NCBI GenBank assembly: GCA_048213135.1
Contig: PS015219.1
Span: 1-58,790 of the forward strand
DNA length: 58,790 nucleotides
Source: Reclinomonas americana ATCC 50394
Lineage: Eukaryota > Jakobida > Jakobea > Jakobida
Direction of reading: 5' to 3'
Within the stretch, counting starts at the first letter, position 1; the number at the start of each line of letters is the position of its first letter. Made by a program: the position numbers and the translations under genes. This document shows, in pieces, positions 22,275 to 32,900 of the stretch. The notes beneath the pieces were generated by a model. That model was not told the origin of the DNA. It did not search any database and saw only the letters and a program-made list of their open reading frames with translations.

Positions 22275-23676
22275 ATGGGCAACTTTGTCTCCAAGTTTAT
22301 CGCCGACTGGGCACTGAGTTGAATCCCTCGTGCACGTGCAACTCAACTTCTGCACTCTTCACTTGCCACTCACTCTCACACTCTCTCTCTCGTAGTCACT
22401 CGCACGGACCCTGCTGCTCTCGGCGTGTTGGACAGACTCTTTTGCTACCCTGGACTGGTGCGTGCATGTGTGAAAGAGAGAGAGAGAGAGCGCGTGCGAG
22501 AGTATATATCAGTGCTGCAGTCAATCTCATTGCTGTTGCTGCTGCAGTGGGCGGTGTGGTGCCACCGAGTGATCCATGTCTTGTGGGAGATGGGATTGCG
22601 CTTCCTTCCACGCGTGCTCTCCACCCTCGTGCGCTTCTTCACCAACATTGAGGTACGGAGTGTGAGAGATTGAAAGAATGGGAGATCGCTTAGTGCGCTG
22701 CAGNNNNNNNNNNNNNNNNNNNNATCCATCCCGGAGCCAAGCTGGAGGGCGGAGTGTTCATTGATCACGGCAGTGGAGTGGTGATTGGTGAGACGGTGGA
22801 GATCGGCCAAGGATGCATCATCTATCAGGGCGTCACGCTCGGCGGTCTGTCTGTCTCTTCGTCTCTCTCTCTCTCTCCTCCATCGCCTTCCCCCCTCGCT
22901 GACTGGCTCTCGGGCGCAGGCACTGGCAAGGCCGGGCGTGGCAGGAAGCGCCATCCGACCCTCGGCAACAATGTGTTTATCGGGTCCGGAGCACGCTGCC
23001 TCGGCGATATCTTCATTCGCGACAATGTGCGCATTGGAGCCAACAGTGTCGTGATCAACGATGTCCCCGAAGGTTGTGGGGATGGGNNNNNNNNNNNNNN
23101 NNNNNNCGGGAGCAAAGAGGGAGAAGGGAAGAAGAGAGAGAGACAGAAAGGGAAAGGCTATCATCGATCCTGTCACTGTTTTGTCTTCTTGAGAAGGGCT
23201 CATTATAGCTATCTCTGTGTAGGATGCACGGTGGTCGGCATTCCGGGCCGAGCCATTCACCCGAAGCCACGAGAAACGGCTGTTGCGCTGACGGCGCCAC
23301 AGGCGGAGTCAGCGGCTTCACCGTCGACTGCCGTTGATGGAAGCGGCTCGGCGAAATCCGTGTCGCCTGCTCCGCCGCTGTCACCACCACAGCCGGCGAC
23401 TCGTGCCAAGTGCGACACTGATTATCCGGACATTGACCGACTGGCCATATCGAGATTAGCCGCCAGGGAAAGCGTTGCGTCTTTTTATGCACAAGCGTAG
23501 CGGGCCTGTGGGAGATGGCTGACTCTGTGTGTGTGCATCAGGACTTGCGTCGCGAGGTACTGGAGCTGAAGAGCGCACTGGGATATCGCGTGTCACTGCA
23601 ACCGCCCGAGTCCATCTCCATGCTGTTCAAGGAGGTGCACGACGACTCGCTTTTGATCGATGGCAGTGGGATCTGA
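22275..23676 (+). CDS. cysE: Serine O-acetyltransferase (CysE/EpsC type) with N-myristoylation-like start
   Basis: The enzyme acetylates L-serine with acetyl-CoA, the first step of cysteine synthesis. I chose ATG 22275, which gives MGNFVSKF, a textbook N-myristoylation signal (Gly2, Ser6, Lys7). The phase-1 junction then continues [40 protein letters not shown], then IHPGA and the left-handed beta-helix: [64 protein letters not shown]. The catalytic His-Gly of FIDHG is present. Two 20-nt gaps (22704-22723, 23087-23106) fall at intron positions. The last intron (GTTGCG donor at 23474) joins ...LAARES to [20 protein letters not shown], ending at 23676; without splicing the frame stops at 23500. 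Animals generally lack this pathway, so it fits a protist. Confidence 0.88.
22704..22723. other. 20-nt placeholder gap
   Basis: Exactly 20 N directly after an intron's CTGCAG and before the exon [10 protein letters not shown] of the serine acetyltransferase. The coding frame appears intact across it. Confidence 1.
23087..23106. other. 20-nt placeholder gap
   Basis: Exactly 20 N inside an intron of the serine acetyltransferase gene. Confidence 1.
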
Positions 23677-23737
23677 CGTGGCGCTACCATTGAAGCGAGC
23701 GCTGTGTGATGAGTTGGTGGTTGGTTGATTGCTGGTG

Positions 23738-25172
23738 TTACACTGAGGCGTCGCTCGAGTTGGCCTCCTCGTATGCCTTGGCCTTTTTTGGTGGCTTTCG
23801 AGGGATGCGCGCGGTGCTGGTCCCTGACGCGGACGGTGCGCCGACACCCGCGGCAAAGTTGGCGGCCACCTCAGCTGCTGAGGGTTTCTTCTTGGTGGTC
23901 GCTTTCTGCCGCACAGGTGTGAGAGACCTCGTCCAGCAACATAGAGAGAGGGAGAAAGGGGGGAGAGACGCACCTTGGGTTTCGTTGGGTTGCCCGAGAA
24001 CCAGTCGCGAGACAAGGCGTCGCAGTCGACTGCAAACTGGTTGATAATGTCGGAGGCCTCATCCCACGACAGCTTTTGCATGTTGAGGGTGAAGAACTGT
24101 GCGTGGGTGTCAGCACCAGCCGTACACGACGAGATGAGAGAGCACACGCACATTCCAGCACACGGGCACCGTGGAGAGCGGATCGTGTGGCACAGGCAGA
24201 CCGATCTTGACGCGCAAAATGTCTTGCTCCACTGCACGCACGCTCACAATAAGAACTCGCCTTCGACTGCACCACCACGAGTGCCACGCACAGTCTTCCC
24301 AGGCCTGGAAAAAGTTGCGCACGAGCGCCCCAAACGAGGAGTACGCCAGCGACTTGTACATGAGCGTCGGCCGACGACTCAGCCCGAGTGCGCCCCACGT
24401 ATCGTCGTGCCTCACCGCCAGCACAATGTGCCTGCACGAGCCTAGCTGTGTGAGAGAGGGAGAGGGGGAGAAGGCATCGCCCGCCTGCTGTGTCCTCACC
24501 GATACACCTGGCGACTGGCACGGATGCGCGTTTTGAACTTGAGTGGGATGCGACAGAGACCATCGAGGCCCTGCGTCAAGTAGCTGATCGCATGCACACA
24601 CACGCACGCGTCAACAACACGCCAGAGAGACAGAGAGTGTGACCACACAGACGCAACATGCCGAGGAACACCGCGTCGAGGCAGCGAATGGGCAAGCACT
24701 CGCGCACCATCTCCTTGGCCGTGTCAATGACGCGACTCAGTGGGCGATCGCGCTTGCGCAGCACATACCAGTTCTGCCCATCAATGTAGTTGTACTACAT
24801 CAACGCAGTCAGAGAGAGTGGAGAGAGAGAGAGAGAGTGGAGGGCAGAGAGTGAGACAACAAAACCTCCAGACTGCTAATGTACTTTTGCACCAGGCGCA
24901 GCTTATCGGCTGTCTTCCCGCGGCATCGCTCCAGATCGGGCAGCACAGGGCGTGGAGGCTAGGCACGCACACACAAGCGATCAAAAACACACGCCACGGA
25001 GAGAGAGAGCGAGCGCGCGAAAGGCATCACACACACAAACCGACGGGAAACGGTCGATCGCGGCCGTGATAAAGGGCGGGATGCACTCCCACACCAGTGT
25101 GCGTGGCTTCCCATTGCGCTTGTTCAGCTGCGTCAGCGTGCTCACACCATCGCCACGATACCCGCTTGCCAT
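23738..25172 (-). CDS. VASH: Vasohibin, tubulin carboxypeptidase (detyrosinase)
   Basis: Vasohibins remove the C-terminal tyrosine of alpha-tubulin and belong to the transglutaminase-like cysteine protease superfamily. The start is ATG 25172 (MASGYRGDGVSTLTQLNKRN). The N-terminal exons (PPRPVLPDLERCRGKTADKL, VQKYISSLE, YIDGQNWYVLRKRDRPLSRV) align with the family core. The active-site elements are all visible: Cys in ECLPIRCLDAVFLGI, His in YRHIVLAV, Ser in WGALGLSRRPTLMYK. VEQDILRVKIGLPVPHDPLS follows. The C-terminus is basic (VRQKATTKKKPSAAEVAA, PRKPPKKAKAYEE), as is common for microtubule association. An intron splits the ATC codon of FLGI-YLTQGL. The animal cofactor SVBP is not seen in this window. 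The gene ends 61 bp from the serine acetyltransferase stop. Confidence 0.92.
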
Positions 25173-25277
25173 CTCTGTAAAAACGAGCGGACGACGGGGT
25201 CGATGTCGACCTGCGATAATTTGCGCACACCCACACAATTGTTTTGATTGCAGAGAGAGCAAGTGCGCTGAGAGAGA
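25173..25277. promoter_or_regulatory. Divergent promoter region, vasohibin / DUF1761-like gene
   Basis: A 105-bp interval between two head-to-head ATGs. No TATA-like box is evident. The shared promoter is inferred from spacing. Confidence 0.4.
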
Positions 25278-25927
25278 ATGTTGATGTTGGAGTTCCCTGA
25301 CAGCGTGTCCATCTCGCTGATTGCTGCGCTGATTGGCGTGCTGTCCAACTTTATCGTCGGCAATGTGCGTGTGTGCAAAAAAACAAAGAGAGAAAGAGAG
25401 GCGCGTGCGCATTCACACTTACTCTCTCTCTCACACACACAGGTGTGGTACATGACATGGTCCACGCCGTTCCAGGAGAGCGCACAGCGCCTGCACAAGG
25501 TCTCCATGAAGGAGATCATGAAGACGTCCAACATGGGGTGCGTTTTTTGCGTGTGCATTCTTCCGCAGCTCGCTCGCACTCACTCTTACTCATTGCACGC
25601 AGTCTTGCCATGGGCTCTGCATCGCTGTTCGGCGCCATCATGTGCATCTGCCTCAACATGCTCTTCCAGCTCACCGAGCCCACCAACCTGTGCCAGTACA
25701 TGAGCATCGCCTTCCTTGTTGCGTCTCACTCTCTCTCCGCTCGCACTCGCTCGCGAGACTGACTCGCTGTTTCCCAGGCGTTTGCCGGCTTCAAGCTGTC
25801 CAACTTCCCGCACTACGCGTTTGTGCAGGTGCCGCTGCAAATGTACTTTATCGACATGGGTCACGAGTTGCTGCAGAGCCAGCTGATGGCCGTCGGTCTC
25901 TTCATGGCTCGAGCCTACATGGCTTGA
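25278..25927 (+). CDS. Small four-helix membrane protein, DUF1761-like
   Basis: Five short exons give about 148 residues. The start ATG 25278 opens the hydrophobic MLMLEFPDSVSISLIAALIG, followed by VLSNFIVGN-VWYMTWSTPF. The pattern of a hydrophobic helix, then G-x-x-WY-x-x-x-F, resembles DUF1761 membrane proteins. Further helices are LAMGSASLFGAIMCICLNML and the C-terminal LQSQLMAVGLFMARAYMA. One intron (25718) has a GTTGCG donor at phase 0, joining SIAFL to AFAGFKLSNF. No catalytic residues are known for the family, and its role is unknown. The DUF1761 call rests on pattern only. Confidence 0.65.
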
Positions 25928-26043
25928 TTCCTCTTTCCTTTCTTTCCTCCCTCCTCCTCTTCCTTCACTGCTCGTTTCTCTTTCTCGAGCACGCAATGAA
26001 CTATGCAAGAAGAAGTCACTGTCGTCCTGCTGTTGTTGTCGTG

Positions 26044-27170
26044 ATGAATGCCGGCGAGTGGGTGCGTTCTCTCTCTCTCCCTCTCTTGACTGAGAGGCGA
26101 TGCTCATGCGACGTCTGCGCGTAGGGCACTCGGTTGCTGTCGTGGGTGGTCGGGCCTGGCGTGGTGCTGACCTCGGTGCTGGCGCTTGTCAACTTGTATG
26201 CGCACGACAATGCATGCATGCAAAGAATGCGCGTGTGTGACTCCTTTATGTGTGCGTGTGACTCTGTGCACAGGACGCAGCGTGGACGCGAGGGTGGCGA
26301 TGATGCGCCTGCTGCTGCGGCGGTGAGTGATGATGCAGGCAATGTGACGCGACGTGCATCGATCGCCGATGCAGGCGACAGCAGCAGCAGCGATCCGTCG
26401 TCGCGCTTGTTGGGTGCACTGGGAGGTCTGTTGGCATGTCGGCGAAAGCTGTCTGCGATCGCGCTTGTTTTTGGCTCAGCAGCGTGGGGGCAGAACCACC
26501 GGAGCGGCATGTTCTCGTGCGAGAATCGATGCCACAAGCGCAAGTCGAGCGTGTCCGGCCGCCCGGTGGCTATCTGGATCGCGACATTGGTGTGTTGCTA
26601 TTGTGTTGTGGCTGGATGCTCTCGCTAATGCATACCGCAGCCTTCGTCAGCGGGGAGACCGACATGCCGCTGTCGGTGTACGAGAGTCCGCTCATGCACG
26701 CGTTTCGCCGCTTCAAGCGCATGAAGCAGGTGGATCGACGCGACAGCTACTACGTGGTGTGGCGGCAACGGCGGTCGTGGTTGGCGAGAAGACGGCAGCC
26801 GTCGCAGTTGTCGTCGTCGTCGGGAAGCAGCTTGCCGGCCACGGCGGCGGCACACGATCGGTGCGAGTGACACCAATGTGACACAAAGCGACTCTCTGTT
26901 CTCATGCCCCTCCCTCCTCGCGATAGGTCGTCGTACAAGAGCGTATTGCCGCCAGCGAGATCGACTGCCGGTGAGGATGACGGTGAGGACGACGACAGCG
27001 ACGACGATGAGCAGGAGGTTTGGTTGATGTACGGACGCGGACCGGTGTTCATGCCGCACGAGGCGCAGCAGCAGCGATCGGCAGACGGGAGAGCTGTCGA
27101 TATGCGATGGAGGCCACTGGATACGGAGATTGATGACGACGACGACGACGACGACGGTGGTGTTGGGTGA
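26044..27170 (+). CDS. Hypothetical protein, one N-terminal hydrophobic segment and acidic tail
   Basis: The start is ATG 26044 (MNAGEW), spliced to GTRLLSWVVGPGVVLTSVLA, a likely membrane anchor. A Ser/Ala-rich linker (NVTRRASIADAGDSSSSDP) precedes a basic segment ERVRPPGGYLDRDI. The next exon is FVSGETDMPLSVYESPLMHA, then FRRFKRMKQVDRRDSYYVVW. The last exon has a run of Asp/Glu (EDDGEDDDSDDDEQEVWLMY), RGPVFMPHEAQQQ, then DDDDDDDDGGVG and TGA at 27168. The splice at about 26395-26480 is my best frame-keeping choice and could be wrong. No family is recognised. The stop lies 29 bp from the convergent neighbour's stop. Confidence 0.6.
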
Positions 27171-27199
27171 AGGAGTTCCTCGTTTCTGTTTCATCATCA

Positions 27200-28134
27200 T
27201 CATCGCACTCTCAAATCCGCTCTCACCACCTCCACCATGGCCGGCGGCAATTCCGCCACATGCGAGTACCGCGGATGACGACACACCACCCGCACCGACT
27301 GCGTGCGCTTCGCATCCAGAAACTCCTCGCGCAACTCCGGCGTGCGGAACTCAAACGACAAGAAATGCACGGCCGAGGTCCGCACCGCCGACCGCGGATC
27401 CTCAAAGTCACTCTTCAACGGCCTCGCCACCAGCTCGTTCCACGGCTTCTGTCCTCCCCCGAACTGCAGCGCAAAGTGCTCCTCCACGCCGACCAACGAG
27501 CGCAACAACACATCGCGCTTGTCCTTGTCGGCCTCCTGGAACATCCACGTCACCACTGTGGAGAAGGAGGGGTGAGAGGACTGCTGCTGGATGAGTACAA
27601 TGGCACAGGCAACATACCGAGATTGTTCCCGCCCGGCACCATCTCGCTGTACGTGGCCAGCTCGTCGCGCAGCTGCTCCACGCCGCCCTTCTCAATGTGC
27701 ACCATTTCGTGCACCTGGAACCACATTAGATCGTAGCTGCACAGCATCTCGTTGAGAAGCCTGCGGCGGGCGGTGGGGAGGGGGTGAGGAGAGGCACAGA
27801 CCACTCAAAGGCCGCCGAGGCCACCGGACCGACGCGGACTTGTCGCGACTGTCGCAATCCGATCCGCATGCGCAGAAACTCGCCACGCCGGTGCTTGGCG
27901 TACTCCTCCATCGCCATGCAGTCCTGTTCAGTCGTCAGCACCAGGCGAGGAGAGAGAGAGGGAAAGAACGTCCGAGTCGCTGACCGATTCCAACAATCGA
28001 CTGGTCGTGCTGGCGAGCGTGGAGGGCAGTCGAGGGCCACCGTTCACCATCGTCATCACGCGACGAATGCCACTGCGTACCAACGAAGCCAACATTTTAT
28101 GTTTCCGCAGGACACGCGCTGTCCTCTTGGTCAT
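27200..28134 (-). CDS. Hypothetical protein with basic N-terminus
   Basis: The start is ATG 28134: MTKRTARVLRKHKMLASLVR is basic and lacks acidic residues, compatible with a mitochondrial targeting peptide. Further exons are MTMVNGGPRLPSTLASTTSR, MAMEEYAKHRRGEFLRMRIG, LCSYDLMWFQVHEMVHIEKG and ATYSEMVPGG. The last exon, VTWMFQEADKDKRDVLLRSL onward, ends VVRADLRVR with TGA at 27200. Four short introns keep frame. No known domain is recognised. It shares a 22-bp head-to-head gap with the Pol I subunit gene, so the two are probably co-expressed. Confidence 0.65.
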
Positions 28135-28156
28135 CGTCGATCATTACATCGCAACC
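28135..28156. promoter_or_regulatory. 22-bp divergent start region
   Basis: Only 22 bp separate the ATG of the minus-strand hypothetical gene (28134) from the ATG of RPA12 (28157). Both 5' UTRs, or the promoter, must overlap the opposite coding region unless one start is wrong. Both proteins begin convincingly at these ATGs. Confidence 0.45.
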
Positions 28157-28798
28157 ATGAGCACTCGTGCAGCCTCACAGCAGTGGTGCGTTTTGACTCT
28201 CCTACACGCATGCATGTGTGTGTGCATCCATCCCGCACGCTCTCGTTTCTCTCTCTGCTGTGTCGTGTGAAGTTTTTTTGCTCGTGCACATGCACATGCG
28301 CTCCCCCCACTCACCCTCCCACCACGCAGCGTCTTTTGCGCCGAGTGCAACAACCTGCTGCGCTTCTCACTCGGCAGAGCCGGCTTTGTCGAATGCACCG
28401 TGTGTGGCCACGAGACACCGGTCGCTGGTGAGTCACTCTCACTTCTTTCACCCTCTCTCCCGGCCTCTCAATCGGTGCTGGTGGAGAGCGCAGAGTTTGA
28501 GCGACTGGTGATTGTCACGCGCTCGGCCAAGAACGAGCTGCCGTACTGGGCGCGTGAGGACTATGGCGAGGTGACGGCCGAGCAGCGCAAGTCGGAGCTC
28601 GCGCAGGTGGACGAGCCGTGCCCCGAGTGCGGCAATCCCACGCTGCTCTACTGGACCATGCAGCTGCGCAGTGCCGATGAGGGCTCCACTGTCTTTTATC
28701 AGTGCCCCGCTTGCAAGTTGCGTTCGACGTCGCTTCTTCATATCTCAGTCGCATGCTCACTCTCGCCATACAGTCACAAGTTTTCGCAAAACAACTGA
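28157..28798 (+). CDS. RPA12: RNA polymerase I subunit A12 (ZNRD1/RPA12)
   Basis: A12 is the TFIIS-like subunit that supports RNA cleavage and termination by polymerase I. The N-terminal zinc ribbon has FCAECNNLL...FVECTVCGHE (CxxC...CxxC). A Glu/Lys-rich linker follows (YGEVTAEQRKSELAQ). The C-terminal ribbon has CPECGN, the acidic hairpin QLRSADEGSTVFYQCPAC with its catalytic Asp-Glu pair, and the conserved end CNHKFSQNN. The final intron (GTTGCG donor at 28717, phase 2) is needed: reading through it would destroy the fourth zinc ligand context. About 125 residues, the usual size for A12. The RSADEG motif and short length favour Pol I A12 over TFIIS or Rpb9. Confidence 0.92.
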
Positions 28799-29033
28799 GG
28801 AGGAGAAGCAGGAGAAGAGACAGAGGTGCCCCCGCTTGCGGTCAGCGCAACACACACACACAAACGCCACGAGAACGAAGAAGATGTCGATTGTTGCCGA
28901 TCAAGCAGGGTGGCGACAGGGCAGCGCTTCATCGCGTGCGCTGGCTGGCTGGCGTAGAGCAAGACAGTCACGTCGTCGTCGCAGTAAACAACGAACGAAC
29001 GACGCTGGCAGGACGCTGCACTGTTGATCAATA

Positions 29034-29937
29034 ATGTCGGAGAAATCGCTGTTGTTGGTCTCCACCCTCCTCCTCGCGCTCTTCCTCTCCGCGTGCATTG
29101 TCGTTGCCACTGGCGACACCACCTGCTGCTACCCACCGCAGCATCGATACACACAACTCGAACAGCGCAACGTTGTGACGAGACCCTCACACTCGTCGAC
29201 TGTCTCTCTTCGCTGACTGCCTTGTGCGTGCGACAGGGAGTGCTTGGTGTGGCAGCCAAGGGCTCGTGCGAGCTCGATGCGCCCACGACCACCCCGTGCA
29301 TCATCCGCGCCGACTACAAGGCCATGCGTGTGCTGAGTGAGTGCCGACACGTCGAGGCCAAGGATGCCGAGTTCGTGTTGCATTATCTGCTCAGTGCCAC
29401 ACAGGTGCGACTCTCTCCCTCTCTTCCCCCCTGTCCCTCCAGTGCACTGACCTCGTGCGCTCTTGTTTTCAGGGTGTGCGATACCAGTACAACTCGACCG
29501 TGTGCACATGCATCACGGTGGAGGCTGATGATCCGATCTTTACGGTGCCGTGCACCTCCGTCGGTTCGCAGTCGCCGCTGCTGGTCGCTCCGCCCAGCAC
29601 ACGTGGATACCTCGTCCAGAAGTCGTCGGTGGATCCCGGCTTTCTCGAGTCGTCGTCGACGCGAATCTTGGCGCTGCTCGATGAGGCACAGCACTGTGCT
29701 CCACTCTCTGCCTTCCTGCAGGAGCACTGTTGCGTGTGTTCACACAGCGTCGCTATGCTCACTCTCTCATGCACTCACCGCCTGCGCACAGACTTGTACC
29801 CGAAAATGACCGTGGCCTCCTCCACCAGCCTGGTGTACACGGATTTTGCCAGCACCCTCACCCCGGACGACCAGCACGCGCTCAACACGCTGCCGTCGAC
29901 GTGTCCAGCACCCAGCAAGTGTCAGTCGCCCGCATGA
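29034..29937 (+). CDS. Secreted cysteine-containing protein of unknown function
   Basis: The start is ATG 29034, with a strong signal peptide (MSEKSLLLVSTLLLALFLSA, then CIVVATG). The mature part contains GVLGVAAKGSCELDAPTTTP, CIIRADYKAMRVLSECRHVE, YQYNSTVCTCITVEADDPIF and GFLESSSTRILALLDEAQHC. The last exon reads KMTVASSTSLVYTDFASTLT and ends CPAPSKCQSPA. The even spread of cysteines suggests disulfides in an extracellular or vacuolar protein. No lipase, protease or lectin motif is visible. Four exons; the first donor is not certain. Confidence 0.65.
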
Positions 29938-29985
29938 GAATATGCAATGCAGCTCATACACAGGCATTCATTGGCAGCTGCTGCA

Positions 29986-32900
29986 TTAGTACAGTCGAGA
30001 CAAGCGGTAGGCAAACTCCATGAGCCTTCCGCGAGTGGCCACAATGTGCACCTTGTCGCGCACCAATGCCTCTTCGTGCCCGCCCTCGGCAGCCAGACGC
30101 TGTCGCTCGGTGAGCCCAAGCAGCGCATTGACGTCGTCACGCAAGTGAGCCTGCTCGTTGTGCAGTTGTGCCGTGACCTTGTGTACTGCGGGGAACTGGC
30201 TCCAGTCGGAGAGCAGCACAAAGGCAATATGACGGAGAATGGCGTGGTGAGCGTCGCCGAATGCCTTGTCCGACGGATGCAGGTGCAGAGGCGATCCCGT
30301 CAGCGTCATGGTCTTTACACGCAGCAAATGCGCTCGCCACTGTCACAGCACGGGAGAGTGAGTTGCGCAGTGAAGAAAAGGAGGTGGGTGACTCGCACAA
30401 CAATTTTCGCCACCTCCATGGTCTCCTCATGCCAGCTCTCGACAATCGAATTGACCTTGTCGAGATGGAGACCGGCGGCCTCCAAGAAGTGGTCGGGATG
30501 GTCGGGAACCACGCGAAGTGCCGGATTGGTGACAAACTCGACCACCCTGCATGCAAGCAAGCAATCAATGACAATGATCTCTCGCATTAGAGGCTCAGTC
30601 AACGAAACTGTGAGAGGCCGTATCCACCGGAACCACGATGTGCCCAAGCCACACCACCAAACAACCGTACACGCGTATCAGCGTCGGGGTCGGCACCAAT
30701 ACGCGCCAGAACCTGCATTCGAAGAGTGAGTGCGCCATTGCAAACAGGAGTCGTGCCATGCAAATCACGCAACATCAGCGACCGAGCGCATGAGCTCAAT
30801 GAGGTCGACCGTGTCGTAATTTCCGCGACGAATCTCAAAGCCAAAGCTGCGTGCACCCACACGTGAGACGCGCAGACACACCACGCTCATAGGGAGACAC
30901 ACACATACCGATTCTTGGTACAGTAAATGTCGGACCCATGGAGACCAATGTGCTTTTGCTGGAAGCGTGCAGAGGCGAGAGGCCGCGGGCCCCGACTCGG
31001 CTTCGTCGCCAGTGCATCAATGGCATCGAGGCTGTCGGCAGCGGCAGCAAACAGCGCATCCACATCCGAGTGCGTCCACAGCGTGTTGATGTCGTCGACA
31101 ATGTTCTTCTCAAATAACCGCAGGAAGCAGTAGTCGTCCAGATGCACGAGGAAGGCCATCACTTGTTGCACGATCTCTCGCGGCGCAGCCTCCAGCGGGA
31201 ACGAAACGTAACCGTTGAATCCCGAGTCCACGATGCGGTCGCCACACGACACAGTGGCATCTTCCGCCTGCATAAAAAACACAACAGTCGTGAGCGCGCA
31301 CAACTTGGGACTGCGGAAACAAACAACCTCTCCAGAAGAGCACACACACCGACAGCATCTCACTGCCGACCTCGTCCAAGTCCACCGAGTTGCCAGACCT
31401 GTCACATCCACAAAGCAGTGTCAGGAAACAGAAATGCAAAACAGCAGCTGCTGCTGCTCTCCCCTGCCCCCACACGCAACGCTGCCATCCACGCCAGATC
31501 CGAGTCTTCGCTCTTCATTTGCCGCGACATCCACGGGAAGGCGGCTTCATCGATGCGTCGCTTCAGCAGCATCCACTTTTTCTCCACGCGAGAGAAGCGT
31601 TCTTCCAACGGCAACTTGGCCAACTCCTCAGCAGCTTCGGCCGCATCCGAGACATTGGTGAACCCCAGCATATGCTGCGACTCGCTCTCCACGGCAAACG
31701 CAAACGTCATCGCATCACTGCAATCGGCAGCCGGTGTGCTGAGCATCAACCAGCCGGGGCGAATGGCTCGCGACGGGTCGCCAGCAATGGTGGTGTCGGC
31801 GCAGGCCAGCTCTTTCCGTCGCTGCCACATAATGAGATGGTCCAGGATGCCTGCTCACGTATGAATGAGCAGAGAGGGCGAGCATAGCACCGCCGCAGCT
31901 GCTGTTCTCCTCACCTATTTCGGCAGCCGGTCCAATCAGCTCGTGCCAGTTGCCGCCCCACTCTTCCAGCGTGCGTCCATCGTCTGCCTCACATCGACGC
32001 AGCACCTCCACCAGGTTTTCGTGCCATGCAGTGCCCTCCAGCAGCTCGTGATCAGGTACGTCGAACCGCGAGAACCACGTGTCATCGCTGGCCTCCAGCA
32101 GTGGAACCCACAATCGCGGAAGCGATGGCTGGCACCCAACACACATGAGACGAGTGAAGAAGGGCGAAAACGCGAGTGACACACGCTCTACCTGGTCAAT
32201 TACAGACGCAGCGGTCTCGTCGACCAAGCGGAACTCAAACGCATGGCCCGGTTCGGAGAGGGCGGGCATGTCGCTCGCAAACAAATGGCCTGGTGCGCCC
32301 TCCGATGCCTGGAACGGATTCAACTGCGTGGCACAAGTGTCAGCGACTCGACACCAACCGAACAGAGAAATGCGGACTTACCTCCACCACATACCACTTG
32401 GCGGTGGGCACTGTCAACAAGCAGCCGGACAAGTAGGTGAGGAAGCATAAAAAATGACAACAGGTCGATGATAGCGCACCATGATAGTACAAGTCGCATG
32501 TGTACTTGCTGCACTCCGCACTCAACGTGCACAGACGATCACGCAGGTTGTCTCGGAAGAATGCACGAGCGCCCTCCGCCAACTCCTCCTTCATGTTCTG
32601 CACTTGCGGGTACGCCACCGGACCGATACCCATCGTGGCCTGCACGTACGTGTTGGTGCGACAAGCCGGCGAACAAGCAAGGGAAACTAGCGCACATACC
32701 AACTGCGACAGGCCAACCATCTCGCCGTCGACAATGAACGCACGAAACTCGAATGCCGGATCCAGGTCCACCCACTCTCGCAGAATGATACTGACCGGTA
32801 CCGGGCTCGTGCACACCTCCAGCTTGCGCTCCAACTCGGCCGCCTGCATCAACGTGTGCGTGAGAAATGAAAACGGAACATAACACATTCGAGAAAAAGC

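Noticed and set aside
23515-23676. Separate 54-codon gene starting [15 protein letters not shown]
   Set aside because: A GTTGCG intron (23474) joins the same frame to the serine acetyltransferase at phase 0, so it is better read as that gene's last exon.
27480-27520. Possible GTTGCG donor in the minus-strand hypothetical gene
   Set aside because: The hexamer lies inside a frame that stays open and reads smoothly (RDVLLRSLVGVEEHF); no junction is needed.
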